NCBI GenBank assembly: GCA_040954595.2
Contig: CM082577.2
Span: 868,001-932,000, forward strand
DNA: 64,000 nucleotides
Direction: 5' to 3'
Origin: Balanoglossus misakiensis
Lineage: Eukaryota; Hemichordata
Positions 49,458 through 63,300 of the stretch are shown here, in pieces. Below the pieces are notes generated by a model. That model had not been told where the DNA came from and made no database searches. It saw nothing but the letters and a program-made list of their open reading frames with translations. The stretch's first letter is position 1, and each line of letters opens with the position of its first letter. The position numbers and the translations under genes are program-made.

Positions 49458-50834
49458 ATGGGGAAAATCAGATGCGCTATCAGGCGTTACCATATTATAA
49501 TTCTCCTGGCTGTTATGCTAGTCCTGAATGTGGCCATTTATACTGTTCAACACGAGAGGGCGCAAAAGATTGCAAAGAGCAGATACCGAGGCCGATCTTT
49601 CGGAATGATGGTCAACAACTTGACGCGAGATAAACTTTCGGCTATTTTCACTCGCCGGGAGCAACTTGGCGGCCTCAATAGTTCAAAGGCAGGATCGCTG
49701 TGCAAGAAAGCTCTTCGGGGACATTTGTTGGCATCAAGTAAAGAAACGAAAAAGACTGAATTACAGTTGATGGAAGGACAAATGAATGCGGGTGACTTTA
49801 TCAAAATGGCCAAAAACTGTACAAGGTTTCGTGACCAACATGGGTATGACAGCATTCCCCTGAGCAGGCTCGAAAAGGGATTCCCGATTGCGTTTTCTAT
49901 CCTCATGTATCGCTCTGTAGCTCAAGTGGAACAACTCTTGCGCACAATTTACCGACCGAATAATTATTACTGCATACATGTGGACAGGAAAAGCCAAGAC
50001 GCGGTGCACAAGGCGATGGAAAGTATCGGCGCATGTTTTGACAACGTATTCATCGTCCCGAATCCAGTCAAAGTCACGTGGTGTTCCATCGAGGTACTAC
50101 ATGCTGAAAAGCTGTGTATGAAAATGCTACTGGAACGTGGACAAGACTGGGAGTATTTCATCAACTTGTCGGGTCAGGATTTCCCCTTGAAAACGAACTC
50201 AGAGATCGTACAAATACTCAAGCTCTTCCAAGGGAAAAACGACGTCTCCAGTTTCCAGGACGACCAATTTGCGTCCAGACAACAATACGCGTTCAGGCAG
50301 ATGAACGATAACTTGGAAGCAAGCGACATTCAGAAAGCGCCACCACCGACCAATATTACGGTTTCTAAAGGGGAACTTCACGTGGCTCTATCGCGAGACT
50401 TTGTCAATTTTGTCCTGGAAAACGAAGTTGCAAATACATTCTACGAGTGGCTTGAAGACACACAGTGTCCCGATGAGCACTTTTATCAAACATTAAACCG
50501 CCTACCTTGGGCGCCAGGTTCATTTACCCACAATTCCATGGCTATATCTAGGGCTAAGGTATGGAACAGTGATAACGCATGCTCCGGTAAGACAATTCGC
50601 GGAATCTGCGTCTTTGGCACAGGAGATCTACCATGGTTGGTGAAGCAGCCCCACCTCTTTGCCAATAAATTCAACATCGATCGCGATCCATTGCCGACAT
50701 TTTGTTTAGAAAGATATCTGAAAGAGAAGTCATTTTATCACAGACCAATCAACCTGCATGTTTTCAGACGATTTGTTTTCAGGCGACTGATTGACTCGAG
50801 GACTATGAAATGGACAGCCGCTGAAGTATTATAG
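49458..50834 (+). CDS. GCNT-type beta-1,6-N-acetylglucosaminyltransferase
   Basis: One coding exon of 458 residues. A short cytoplasmic tail and hydrophobic anchor (residues about 12-29, IIILLAVMLVLNVAIY) make it a type II Golgi protein with a stem and a Branch-family catalytic domain. GCNT hallmarks seen in order: FPIAFSILMYRSV, LLRTIYRPNNYYCIHVDRKS, a Cys-rich WCSIEVLHAEKLCM, NLSGQDFPLKTN, CPDEHFYQTL (the PDE(Y/H) acidic residue is catalytic in the family), PGSFTHN, ICVFGTGDLPWL and HLFANKF. These enzymes add beta-1,6-GlcNAc to make core 2 O-glycans or I-branches; which acceptor is used cannot be read from sequence. The ATG comes two bases after a splice acceptor (49453-49455), so at least one untranslated exon lies upstream. 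Vertebrate GCNT1 also has its coding sequence in one exon. Confidence 0.9.
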   Translation: MGKIRCAIRRYHIIILLAVMLVLNVAIYTVQHERAQKIAKSRYRGRSFGMMVNNLTRDKLSAIFTRREQLGGLNSSKAGSLCKKALRGHLLASSKETKKTELQLMEGQMNAGDFIKMAKNCTRFRDQHGYDSIPLSRLEKGFPIAFSILMYRSVAQVEQLLRTIYRPNNYYCIHVDRKSQDAVHKAMESIGACFDNVFIVPNPVKVTWCSIEVLHAEKLCMKMLLERGQDWEYFINLSGQDFPLKTNSEIVQILKLFQGKNDVSSFQDDQFASRQQYAFRQMNDNLEASDIQKAPPPTNITVSKGELHVALSRDFVNFVLENEVANTFYEWLEDTQCPDEHFYQTLNRLPWAPGSFTHNSMAISRAKVWNSDNACSGKTIRGICVFGTGDLPWLVKQPHLFANKFNIDRDPLPTFCLERYLKEKSFYHRPINLHVFRRFVFRRLIDSRTMKWTAAEVL

Positions 50835-53484
50835 TATAATCCATGGGAGATCATAAAACCAGGGATTAGATTGAATCTAATCTAAAAGTTTTACCAAATA
50901 CGACGCAAATTGACATGAAACTCTTGTCAATCAAACATTTCATTCGTGGTCTCGATGAAACAAAGCCAACGTATATGTTATTTACTTTTCAAACTGTTTA
51001 TTTTTGCCTTTCAATATTACTAAAAAGCCTCCAACTCTTTCGCTTAAATTTTACATATGTGTGAAACAGAGAATTTTTTAAATGTATTGATTTTATCTTC
51101 TCGTGTATGTTTAGCAAAAATGAGACGTGCAAATGCGAGTAAACTTATGTACAAAAGGTGTCCATCTCAGTCTGTCTGTCTGTCGGTCGGTCGGTCAACT
51201 TGTACATTCTATCCAGACACAATAGATATTCGTGTACATTTTTCATCGGAATTCCTTCGGCAAAAATATTTGCTTAAATTTTGTGAATAATATTAATTCA
51301 CACACACGAACTTTTAAATCGGTTTTATTACGTCAATCTGCGACGGGTTGGAGAATACTCGATCAAGCAATTCAAACTACATCAGCTTTCGACTATTACT
51401 GGAAACTGGAATTAACTATTCGCTTGTACATATACAATTTACCCCCCCCCCTCCCCAATTGTATACAAACCAATGTTGGTACACAAAACAGGACGTGCAA
51501 ATGAATCCCATTTAAATTACTGGCGACATATGTGACACGTCAGGTCGAATAGCGCATGCGCGCAATGAGAACATACAGCGCTGTGTCACCTTGTGTGATA
51601 CTCCTGGTCCCCCTAGTATGATGACATCATTGTCTACAGCTTTGTACATGAATGTCTATTTGAGCGTAAACTATTTTTGAAATGTTTAAATGGAAACCAT
51701 TCTATTTATCATGTTTATAGTCTCCCAGGGAGATTTTTCTGACCTCTCGGCCTATCTTGCCACAGGCACCATGGTAACAGTCGACATATAATCGACTGGG
51801 CTATTTATTGTTCCATACAGTCAGAAATTGTAGTCTGTCATGCATATTCGAACTTTATCTCTCTCCCGAGACAAAACAAACATGAACGAACTATGGTTAT
51901 ATTCAATTCTACAGATCAGTTTATTACAACGTTGTTTGCACTTAGGCTGATTCTTGAAATTTAAAATGTGTCACGTGGAAGGAAAAAGCTAAATAAATGA
52001 TATACACAACGATAAATTATGGTAGAGTGTTAATGTTGCATCGATCTAGCATAATGTTTTTAAAAAACTGATATACTCACCCAGATAAATTATATTACAC
52101 AAGACTGTGTTCACATGTACTTATAGCATTCAATTCTAGTTGTCATTTTTACTCAAAGAAATGTTCAAATATTGTTTTCTGTGCAGGTTAAATCAACTTT
52201 TTCAAACCAAGTTGGCATATATTTGTGGAGCTAAATCATTAAAAAACTAAGGTAACACAAAACGAAAACACCTTTCAAAATTTGAGCAATGCGCTCTGGG
52301 ACTAATGTTTATGTTGAGATCGGCCACTAAACTAATACAAAAACAGGAAAATGTTAAACGTTTCTCTACATTCCTTTTACAGTGGTACACACTTTCTGAT
52401 ATAAATGTAGTATAACATGTGCTATTAAATTCACAGTATAAATAAATGTCTGCTTCAAATAATCAACATGTGACGCCGATTTGACCCATAACGGAAAATA
52501 ACTCTGACCAATCACATTTAGCCTACTTTAATGTCTGCGGAATGATCCCAGATGATAATTTGTACTGTAACGATTGTACTTCTAGAAGCACTACGGTCTT
52601 TTGTTTTCACTGAACATTAGCTCCCGAATTACCTTGACAAACATGCTTTGCGGAAAATTTGATGTACAGCTTATTTATAGCCAGCCAGTTCGAAACCTAG
52701 TGAAAAAATCAGTCGATCTCTTAAAGCCACCCCAATGCACTATTGATCTGAAATGAAAACCGCAACACATGTTGTAAACGTTTATGCAAATAAAATTATG
52801 ACGTATCGGTCATGTTGATGACGTTTCAGTTATTGCCTATCTGTTTATCGTTTCCCATGGTTCATCGCGGTGCGCTGTGACCATCCATAAAACACCAGAT
52901 GAACACAGCTTTGAGCGATGCGTCCATTTATTTATATTTCCTCGTTTATCAGAATGAAAACTGTTGGCATAGTTACACCATCCTTCTGTTACGCTGCTGT
53001 AACAGAAGAAATCTTTGTGTCATTGGAATGAAAATTTTAAGTGACAAAAATCATCATTTTATTTTTTTTTTCTTCACTCTGGAAGCGAGTAACTTCCATG
53101 TGAAAATTGTAAAGTAATGTTGTTTGGAAATCTATTAACACCACTTGCACCATAAGCATGATAAGATGAAGAGAACCCACCAAGTATATAGACAGCATTC
53201 TAGCTGATCACCAATTAGCATATTAGCATACTTTCAGGAAAATTATCCTCGCAGTTCGCAGTTCATCTTGGAAAATAACATGTATGTTTGTGTTCAGAAA
53301 AGCTTCTCATGTAGTCCTTCTCACTGTTGAACGTACTTTTTACGTGGATTAAGACTCCGACAATTTATATAAATGTCTGAGATAAAATCTTTTTCATTCA
53401 TTTTCATGAGAGAATTATTCATTTGACCCCCTATCTGCATGATGACCCCACCGTATAGAAGCACCCCCAGCCAACTCAGCATAA
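50835..53484. other. intergenic DNA
   Basis: No gene supported. Includes a TCTG/TCGG tetranucleotide tract near 51170, a short poly-C near 51442, a palindromic NRF1-like site at 51552-51561 and an X-box-like GGCACCATGGTAAC at 51765. The right end should be 3' UTR of the minus-strand sulfotransferase gene. Confidence 0.4.
51552..51561. promoter_or_regulatory. NRF1-like palindrome
   Basis: GCGCATGCGC is the NRF1 consensus core. No start codon lies near it on either strand, so it may mark an unannotated promoter or be chance. Confidence 0.3.
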
Positions 53485-56042
53485 TTACGCCGTGTACACC
53501 GGTTTCAATCCCCGGCTCTGTAAGACTGCATTAACACGACCTATTCTCTGGTCAATGTCTGCGTGCATCTCAGGAGTGAAGGGGTCATAGCCGAGATCTT
53601 CGTCGCCAGGCCGGTGGAAGCGACCTTCAAGGTCCTTCTTAACACAGTCAACTCTGTCTGACAATGTGACGTTCAAGAAATCGGTCATCTTTTCCAACTC
53701 GATTAGGGGATCCTGTCTGATGTCTTCGTAATAGATGACAACCATTGGCAAACTGCTCTGCAACCAGTTGCTCATAATTCGCTCCCAGTAAATGGCGTTC
53801 CAGGCCACGTGCTTTTCCCACTCTGTAAACACATGAAAACAATGATACATGTTAAACCATGTTCAATTTAATCTCTAAGCATTTATTCAGTATCCATCCA
53901 TACATCCGTCAGTCCACCAATCCTTCGGTCGTTTCATCAATCCATTTATTCCTTCATTTATACAATCATATATATACATATATCACAACCTCTCTGTATA
54001 ACTGTCTGTCTGTCTGTCTGTCTTTACTTTTCCACTAAACATGCATTATTCTGTTGAAAAGTCGACATTTTGGTGTAAGCGTCATGACAAATGACAATGG
54101 CATATACCTGGTCCAGAAAAGCTGTCTTGTGACGGGTAGGAATGCAGACCAGCGTGTTTTCGACTTCTTTCTGCAATTAACGCCTTGTAAGGATTTCTAA
54201 CCACCATTATAGCCCCTTGAAATTCAGCTATGTGCCCCTCTTCGTACCCATGAGTCTTTGCGGCTATAGTTTTCCCTTTTCTCCAGTGTTCTATCTCACC
54301 AACAAACCCTGGAAGTAACGGAGACTTCTTGGTGTGAACAGTGTTTGATAAAATGTGATTATAAATCAATCTCTGTGTGTCCTCTTGGTGTGCACATATG
54401 TCGCGTGATTATTTAGGAATTTAGCAGGAAAGCAATGTTCATTTCCCCCCAAAACATGCGATAAACAAATTATACTAGGTCGTAAGCCGAATGTTGGGTG
54501 AGGATGAAATTTAACCATCAACAGATCCTGGCTATAGTGAATAAAAATTATAGTTTGTGAATTTATTGTAAACCCCGACAGCGTGGCACAAATCCTCTTA
54601 TTTCCGTCGTTATTATATCAATACCGGATGTGACGTAGACAGATGTGAGCTGACCCATTCTTTAATGGAGGTCATCATTTTCTGGTTACAAAAATCCAAA
54701 GTTGGCATTTCGCTATAATTTCCGACTAATTAATATGTAATATCAAAAGATGTTCGGGGTACGATATAACAAAAAGCGGAGCATTTTCGAAACAATAATT
54801 AGATTGCATTTGGCCCCAGTTACCCGATCTTAAATTTTTCGTTGTACCAAATATTGACAGTAGTTCCTGTAATCGGGTTTGTAGACCGCATTCTTTTTCC
54901 ACAGCGCCAAACTTTGTGAACGATTTATTCCATATATTTCGCTTTGATACAGTTCCAAATATCAGGAATTAACAGTACTTATTTAGGATTTTCTAAGTAC
55001 TATAAAAGTTTTTAGTCAATTCGCGGAAATCTCATTGGTGACATACAAGAGTGAATAAGACCTCATGTAGGTTGTCATTTTGAGAATAAAAATGGCTGCC
55101 AGGGCGGTGAACGACTTACCTTCTTGGAACAGTGCTTTGTCCGGTCGACAATTACCCGTATACAGGCCACTAGCTTTCTCGATGAGGTGTCGGACCCAAA
55201 CATTTCCCGACCCGGGAAAACTCGTCAACGCCACTAAGGCCCGTTCGTGTAGACCTGCAAATCGCACTGCACATTTTCCTTCTGAAATATCAAATATTAT
55301 CGGTTATACTTTTGTCGGTGTGGGACATGTAAAGTTATACGTCAGGCAATTCCAGATGGACGTGTGATTTGACTTAGTCAGTTATTGTTAAAATAAAACC
55401 TTTCGGGGTCTTCCTGAAGATTATGAAACCAGTGGACGTAATTATCGACTGTAACCTTCTACGTACATTTTATTCTTGACGAAAAATAAATTTATATATG
55501 TGCCAAGAAACAAACTCGACCAGTTTTAGTTTTCCATCACAAATGAATAAAAATACAGCATTCATATATAAAAAGCACTCGTGATTGTGTTGTTGGGATT
55601 TTTTGGCATTTTATCTCGAACATACACGGAACTAAAATAATTCGTTTAGTCGTTTCGTATGATAACAGTACAAATCTTCTCCATTTTATATGCAACTTTT
55701 ATTTTGGTTATATTTGTGTTTGCTTTGTTTACACATTTGATAACATGATGTTTGCTTGATGCCAATAATGACTGATATTGCCATAAATGACGAGGATTCG
55801 TTCTTCAAATCTTCATTGTGTATTTCTCCGTGGTTCCCTGAAAGGAAACTTCAGTATATTCCTGATTTCCTTTCGCACAATGTATTAAACCACTATGACT
55901 TACCTCCCAGAAATGGCGCCGCTAGTAGACCTCGGTTGGAAGAATCATCCGATCTAAATAAAAGTAATATCAAAATAAACAGCAGACCGCCGGCGAATAC
56001 AGCTTTGTAGTGGATAGTGCGAAGGAACTTTCGAAAAATCAT
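53485..56042 (-). CDS. WSCD-like sulfotransferase (no WSC domains)
   Basis: Minus-strand exons 55904-56042, 55120-55281, 54108-54308 and 53485-53822 join to 279 residues. Residues 14-29 form a type II anchor (AVFAGGLLFILILLLF). The rest is the sulfotransferase domain of WSCD1/2: LVALTSFPGSGN then WVRHLIEKASGLYTG (5' phosphosulfate loop), GEIEHWRKGKTIAAKTH, MVVRNPYKALIAER (3' phosphate loop) and PFTPEM near the C-terminus. Human WSCD proteins carry two WSC carbohydrate-binding domains and are about twice as long; none is seen here, unless an upstream exon was missed. In the loop the usual GNTW reads GNVW (Val74), replacing a Thr that contacts PAPS in related enzymes. A Golgi location and a sulfotransferase role are inferred; activity is uncertain. 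No acceptor evidence forces exons upstream of 56042. Confidence 0.8.
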
Positions 56043-57096
56043 GTCTGACCGAGCGAACGTAAACTACAGAAAGCAAAATGACTGATTTTCTGTCACTAAC
56101 ATGGACGAATGCCACGTGTGGTGATGATGACGACGACGATAGTTAGGACTAACTGCTGCTTTTTTTGTTGGTCAGCGGCTTATCTTGTGTCACAGCTGGT
56201 GTGATGTCAAGAGACGACTGAAATCACACACATTCAAAAATGATGCAGTCCCTATGGGTTCAGTCTGACATACCCGGGCGCCATAATATCATGAGATTTT
56301 TTTTTCATATGTCAGCATGATTTTTAATCGAGGTTCATTGTTTAATTATAAAAATGACGATTCTTGATATTTCAATTTTTCCCGAATCCAATGAGTGCGA
56401 CATCGCAAAATTGTCGTTTGAATCTTTCTGTGATTTGTGGTGTTGGAATCAGGACACTATACATGCACTGTAATATATAAAGTTTCATGGTGGGAGTGAC
56501 TAAATATAACATTTCGTGTTTTTTACAATTAAAATTGCTGGATCTATTTTTTAATTGTACAATTAGATATTACATGCAATAAGGAGACCCATGGTATTAA
56601 AATATGTAACAGATACAAGTAGTGTCGACATCATATTCAAAATGGTGTTTGGATAAATTTGCATAACAATTAACATAGGCATCAGCTGTGACCGAAACCA
56701 ATATGTCAAAATCCCGAGATCAAAATGATGTATTTAACATCAAATCAGTTTAAACGATTTGTCATGTGTTTGTAGTTATGTAATGTTCAAAAATTCCTCG
56801 GTTAAAAGATAGTAATAATAGTAAGTTATTTCATAGTTCTCCATCCACTGGTAGCTGGACATAATATTATCATTTCATATGAGACTCTCTCAGTCTGAAT
56901 AAGAATTCACCTGGAACTGTAAAGGATCCACAATTAAAACCATTCGAATCTGATCATAAATTTAACTACCATCCAAAGATAAAATGTAAATATTTATAAG
57001 GTAGTGAGGTTAGCGACGAGAAGTTGCATTGTGCATCAGCTCTCTGAAGTCTTCTTGAATTTGAATTATTTCATCTTCAAAATAAAAGATGAAATT
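56043..57096. other. intergenic DNA
   Basis: AT-rich spacer between two minus-strand genes. It should hold the METTL26 3' end on the right and the sulfotransferase promoter on the left. No further feature recognised. Confidence 0.4.
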
Positions 57097-58608
57097 TTAT
57101 TTGACCTTGCGAAATATCAAAGTTTTGTTGTTGGCAGGCATATCATGCTGAAAAGAAGAAAGAGAAAGCATTAACCATTATGGACAGTGAGGGCAGTATT
57201 GAAATTTATCACCCTGTATTTAGTGACAGGATGATTAATTTACTCCAATAAAACAATAATTGCAGGATTATGTGACATAATATCCAGTATGAAAAAAAAA
57301 AAAAACACCTACCATTGCTTCAAGTTTCAATCCATTGTCATCAGCAAGTTTCTTCAAATCTTCAATATCTGGGATTCCATACTCAGGGTTCCTTAAAGTT
57401 ACCATCAAAATATAGAAAAGAAATTCATTGTACTGGGAATGACAAATGGCCAATGTTGATTCATTTCCCATAATTTTCTCTCCTCCAAACCTTTCCTACA
57501 AAAGGAAACTACTCAGAGGATTTAACATTCCCACTAACTTGTAAAATGGGAAACAGTTGTACTGCATGTCAGAAATCAGAAAGAGTATCTCTTTTTCTCT
57601 GAGAGTACATTTTAATTTTGTAATGGTGTACATGTACTGTAAACTTTGACGAAAAAGGGTATCATGTTTACTGTGAAGTTATTATCTATTCACACTTACA
57701 TGGCCTTGAGTTGCCGATCAAAACTTACATTACTTTCAGGTGTGATTTCACCATTGATTGCATATGGCTGTGAAAAGTCAAGAATTAGAAAGGTGTTAGA
57801 ATTTAACAAGAAACTTTAGATACACTGGTAAAAGTAAGAATTTGATGAGCGACAAAACCTTTGTGATAAAATTGCGTTACTTACCCCATAAGTTACCAAA
57901 ATACCATTGTGTTTAAGAATAACTCCAGCTCCCTGGAACAGTCCCTATTTTGAAAAAAATGCAGAAAGGATGGAAAAATATATCAAGGAAGTATATCAGA
58001 GGGTTACAAAACTTTACACATTATGTAGTGGCTACTACTGAAGACTGAAAAGTCAGGTTTATTACCCAAATCAAACTACCGGTAATCAAACAATTTGCAT
58101 ATTTAGTTACCTTAGTGACAATCAATGGAGAGATGTGAATCACATTGATGCAGACAATCAAGTCACATGACCCTAATTTCAGACAGGGGTTCCACTCTTC
58201 AGCTGCCATTGCAACATTTACAAAGACTGGTTGTAAGACATTCTGCGGTTTGTAGACTTGAAGATAAGACTGGATACTGTTGGAGGTAAAAGACGTAGTG
58301 ATAAAAATATTTCAACTGAACAAAATAATTTCTCCCCCCCCCCAAAAAAAAAAATGAAAATGTCAAGAATTATGATGGTTATAGTTAGAGGTTTGTTACC
58401 TCGTAAGACAAGGTTCATCAACCTCACTCGGTAACCACGTTATGTTTGGAATCTTGGATGCAAAGTGAACAATGTGTTGACCAGTCCCTGATCCGACTTC
58501 CAAAGCAAATCCTGGTTTTGTGGTGTCAATGTATTGTTCAATAACTTGTGTTATTGGTTCCGTGTTTCTCTTTGCAGATGGTGATGACAGCATGTTTTTA
58601 ACCTCCAT
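57097..58608 (-). CDS. METTL26: METTL26 (UPF0585/DUF938) methyltransferase-like protein
   Basis: Minus-strand exons 58400-58608, 58111-58276, 57885-57944, 57700-57767, 57313-57391 and 57097-57147 encode 210 residues; human METTL26 has 204. The S-adenosylmethionine motif I is ALEVGSGTGQH (residues 35-45), followed by family landmarks LPSEVDEPCL, DLIVCINVIHISPL, GLFQGAGVILK, LVTYGPYAINGEITPESN, NPEYGIPDIEDL and DMPANNKTLIFRK. Substrate is unknown for the family. The last codons and stop (AAATAAAA) overlap an AATAAA polyadenylation signal. The next gene, MCRIP2, is divergent from it, the same arrangement as on human 16p13.3. Confidence 0.93.
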
Positions 58609-59754
<1,146 letters not shown>

Positions 59755-59825
59755 TGCACTGCCCGGGAATCGAACCCGGCTCGCAAGAATGGGAATCTTA
59801 CATGCTACCACTACACCAGCAGTGC
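59755..59825 (-). tRNA. tRNA-Gly, anticodon CCC
   Basis: A 71-nt cloverleaf on the minus strand. The acceptor stem GCACTGC pairs with GCAGTGC, and the discriminator is A. The anticodon loop TTCCCAT places CCC at positions 34-36 (59793-59791). The A box reads TGGTGTAGTGG and the B box GGTTCGATTCC. A T-run just downstream on the minus strand (59748-59742) terminates pol III. It decodes GGG. All stems pair with one wobble in the anticodon stem, so the gene looks functional. Confidence 0.95.
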
Positions 59826-60339
59826 TATCGATTGCAGTGGAAAGAAATATGATCATATGTATCGTATACTACGGTTACATAATATAAATCATTACGAATT
59901 TTCAAAGAAGGTTTGTTTCCAGCTTGAACTTGGACTATATCCACTATTCACCAGCACTTCTCTATCTCTTAATCATGAATTCAGAGATAAATCACCATTT
60001 TAAAACGCGCCACCGCGCTGACCACAGCGTGGAGACTTTTAAAGACCAATAAACACCATACTGCTTAGCTCGATGTATATTGACATTCATAGAAAATAAC
60101 ACACATATGCCATCGTGGAAATTTCATAGATTTGGGCATTAAGAGAACCTAAACTATTGATTCCGGCTACTTTTAAAATATCGATTATTAAGTTGTTCTC
60201 TACGCCAAGTAATATTGTAAGAATTTTATGAAATATAATTTCTAGTAGATAAAATGTTTGCTAACTTAGATGGTCCACTGACCGGTATGCGCATTTGCTT
60301 GCGCAAAGGACGATCGCCGCACTGCAGAGAAATCTAGCG
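59826..60339. other. upstream region of MCRIP2
   Basis: Promoter region and 5' leader of MCRIP2. The last 60 bases carry TATGCGCA and the palindrome TTGCGCAA. No other gene seen. Confidence 0.4.
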
Positions 60340-63300
60340 ATGTACACGTTAAACAAAGGTGCAAACAAACTGCGTATTGATAGCCGAAGAGGTAAGTTTT
60401 CAGCCACAATTCTGTCCAGATGGCGATTATATTGCTTACACGGTTCGTCGAGAGAAAACTGGGTGTTTCTAGCACGTTTTAAACTTTCTTTGTGGTGCTT
60501 ATGTACAGGTATACCGCAACAATTCGATAATTCAGATCGGCTGGACCCAAGTCGAAGAGAACTCAACGGGCATGCGAACATGAGGTAAGAAGACGATTTA
60601 GAATTTGCCCGATTCTGATGTTAGGATCACTCTGGTAAAGATCTATGAAATCGTTCAAACCATACTTGACAGCTGTACTTGGCCTCGGTCTACCCGGAAA
60701 ACGTGTGTGTTTCTGGCGTTGAAACTTACAGGAGAGATTGCGTAAGGAAAAAATGACGTTTGTTATAGCTGCAAATTTCTTCTTTTTGTTGAGTTTTAAT
60801 TTTATGAGAACATCCAGGGTTTTATGTATTGTCGGCATACCTTTGACCCATTTACCCAGTAAAGTTGTTATCGCGCACACTGTTCTTGACTGTCACTTCT
60901 GTCAAGAAACGTGTTTACTGTTGGTGTAAAACGACTACGCCATATCCGGTATCCACCACGCTTGTCGACGAAAAAAACGTGGCGCTACAGTATGCGCTGA
61001 CAGTCTGCACGTGCATATGGGAGTCAGGGACGTACATCTAAGGTACACGTTAGGGTGTGCACCGCAGAATTCACGAAGTCTTTACCATATATTTATTGTC
61101 CTGTCAAAAAATCATCCATGTTTTATCATTTATCATTTGATTTTTATTTGCAGTACCCCCAAACCTGTGTTCAGTTCGGTAAACAGCAAAAGAAGACCAA
61201 ATTCATACAGTACTCAAACATATGAACCCGCAACACCCCAACACGAAGCTAATGTGAGATATCTTTCAAGTGGTAAGTGTTATACAGTAGTTTTACTGTT
61301 GTTGAGTCTTCAAGAATTTTGTGAAATGCTCAACACATCTACATATACATGTGTGGCAGCTCAGTTACACCAAGATCACAATCCAGTAGCAACACTTCGT
61401 GCATGAATTAGATTTACCAGTAGTTTCTGTCTCTGACTGTGTGATCCAACCACAATGTTCTGTATGAAATTCACATAATTCTATGTGTTGATAACTGTAC
61501 TCTACATGTACCTGACCGAAAGGTGTAATTAGCAGAGGGTTGAGAGAGGCTGGCAAAGTTCATGAACTCTATGTAGCCAATGCATCACCCATGCCTATCA
61601 GCACTATCAGAGTTTGAGTACATGTACACATATTTTACCATCAACTTTTTGTGAAATGATATTTCTGAGTGTAAAACACACACTGTCTGGTCACTAAGAT
61701 TGTACGCTGTACTAGAAAGTCATAAATGGAAGTGTTGTGTAGTTTTTTTTCTTTCTCCAATGGCCACTGAATCATCAATATAGCAATTGGCAATTCACAT
61801 TGTAGTTAATGCATGTCGTTTGTATTGTCTAGATGTCCTTGCCTATTATGTTTCTCTTTTGAAGGTTTAATGCAGCATGTTAAACTCAATTGAAATTTGT
61901 ACAGTGAATTACTTTATGTATCACATCAATGTACATTGTAGTTCCAGGGCCCTAGCAGCTTCAGTCCCCCCGAAGGAAAATATATATGAGTGTGATTATT
62001 ATAGTGAGATATATACAGATAAGATAAGTTATCCATCTTGTTACTGTTTTTCATCTGCAGCGTGGAGGAGGATAGAAAATGAACTAGACATTTCAAGAAA
62101 AACAGAAAGAGAAGGTCAGTTCAGTACTCATACAGTATTCAACATTCCCTCCTGCAGAAATTGTGTTCCTATTTTTGACTTACAACCACATATACATCAC
62201 CAAGAGTTATGCAAGTTTGAGACAATTTGTTTCTCTCTAATCCATAAGTATTTCATTTTTCCTGGGGGTTTTCTTCGGAGAAGTTGTAATAAATAATGTA
62301 AGGCCTATTTTTTGTTGAGGTTAAGAGTAGGCAAGAACAATTGAAGTGGTTGTAACATGACGTGAATGATGGAATGAAATGTCAAAGGTGACACCATGTC
62401 ACATGATACGGCTGAATGGTATCAAAAGAGTCAGTGGCCAACCGTGCAGTGGAATTGTGTCAGTGAAATTATAATCTGTGGAATTCCATGACCACTGTTG
62501 TTGACATTTCAGTGCTGAAGCAATCACTTCCCAGTTGGCAGAACCATGAAAATATTTGTCCAACAATCAAAATACCGGAACATTGACTTCGACGGAGGTT
62601 AATACATGTCATGATAGGCTAAGGGGGAGGGAGGGGAGATACTTGTAATCAGATTCTCAGCTATTGACATTCCATTTGAATTTCATAATGAAATTTTAGC
62701 AAGAGGCTAATCAGATCATAATTACATTTTTCTCTTTCTGGCGAAAAAGTAGCCCAGTTGTGTCTACCAGCTGCAGACTCTCTTATCTACACACCTCTTA
62801 TGTTTTATCATCAAATAAAACAGAACACGTTCCCATAGATTAGTTTTGAGGGTAATCGATTGTTCACCTGTTTGTCACATGTCATGTCAAAAGTATCAAG
62901 TTGTCCTGAATACTTATAAATGGCTTAATAGCATCTTCCTGTTGTAAAACTCTGGCATGTTGAGTCAGGTTTTACTACTTCAAGTTTGTGTTCAAATGTT
63001 CTTTGACTATACACTCACTTCAATTAATCTGGAAATGTTATGACTTCAACAATAAAGTCTGACATTACAAATACAAAGAGGCTATTCCCAAATGACTTGA
63101 AATCCCTTCGAACTCATTTCTGTCTGTGGAGGTCCAACCTTCCCATCGAGAACAATGGCTTTCCCTTATTAATGGTGAAAGGGTTAAAGGGACAATGGTT
63201 GTTTGCTATTTCAACATTTTGTTTTGTTTTGTGTATCAGATGTAGTTTCTTGTCCTACCCTTATTCAATGCTGAAATGCCCATTAGTACACGGTATGCTT

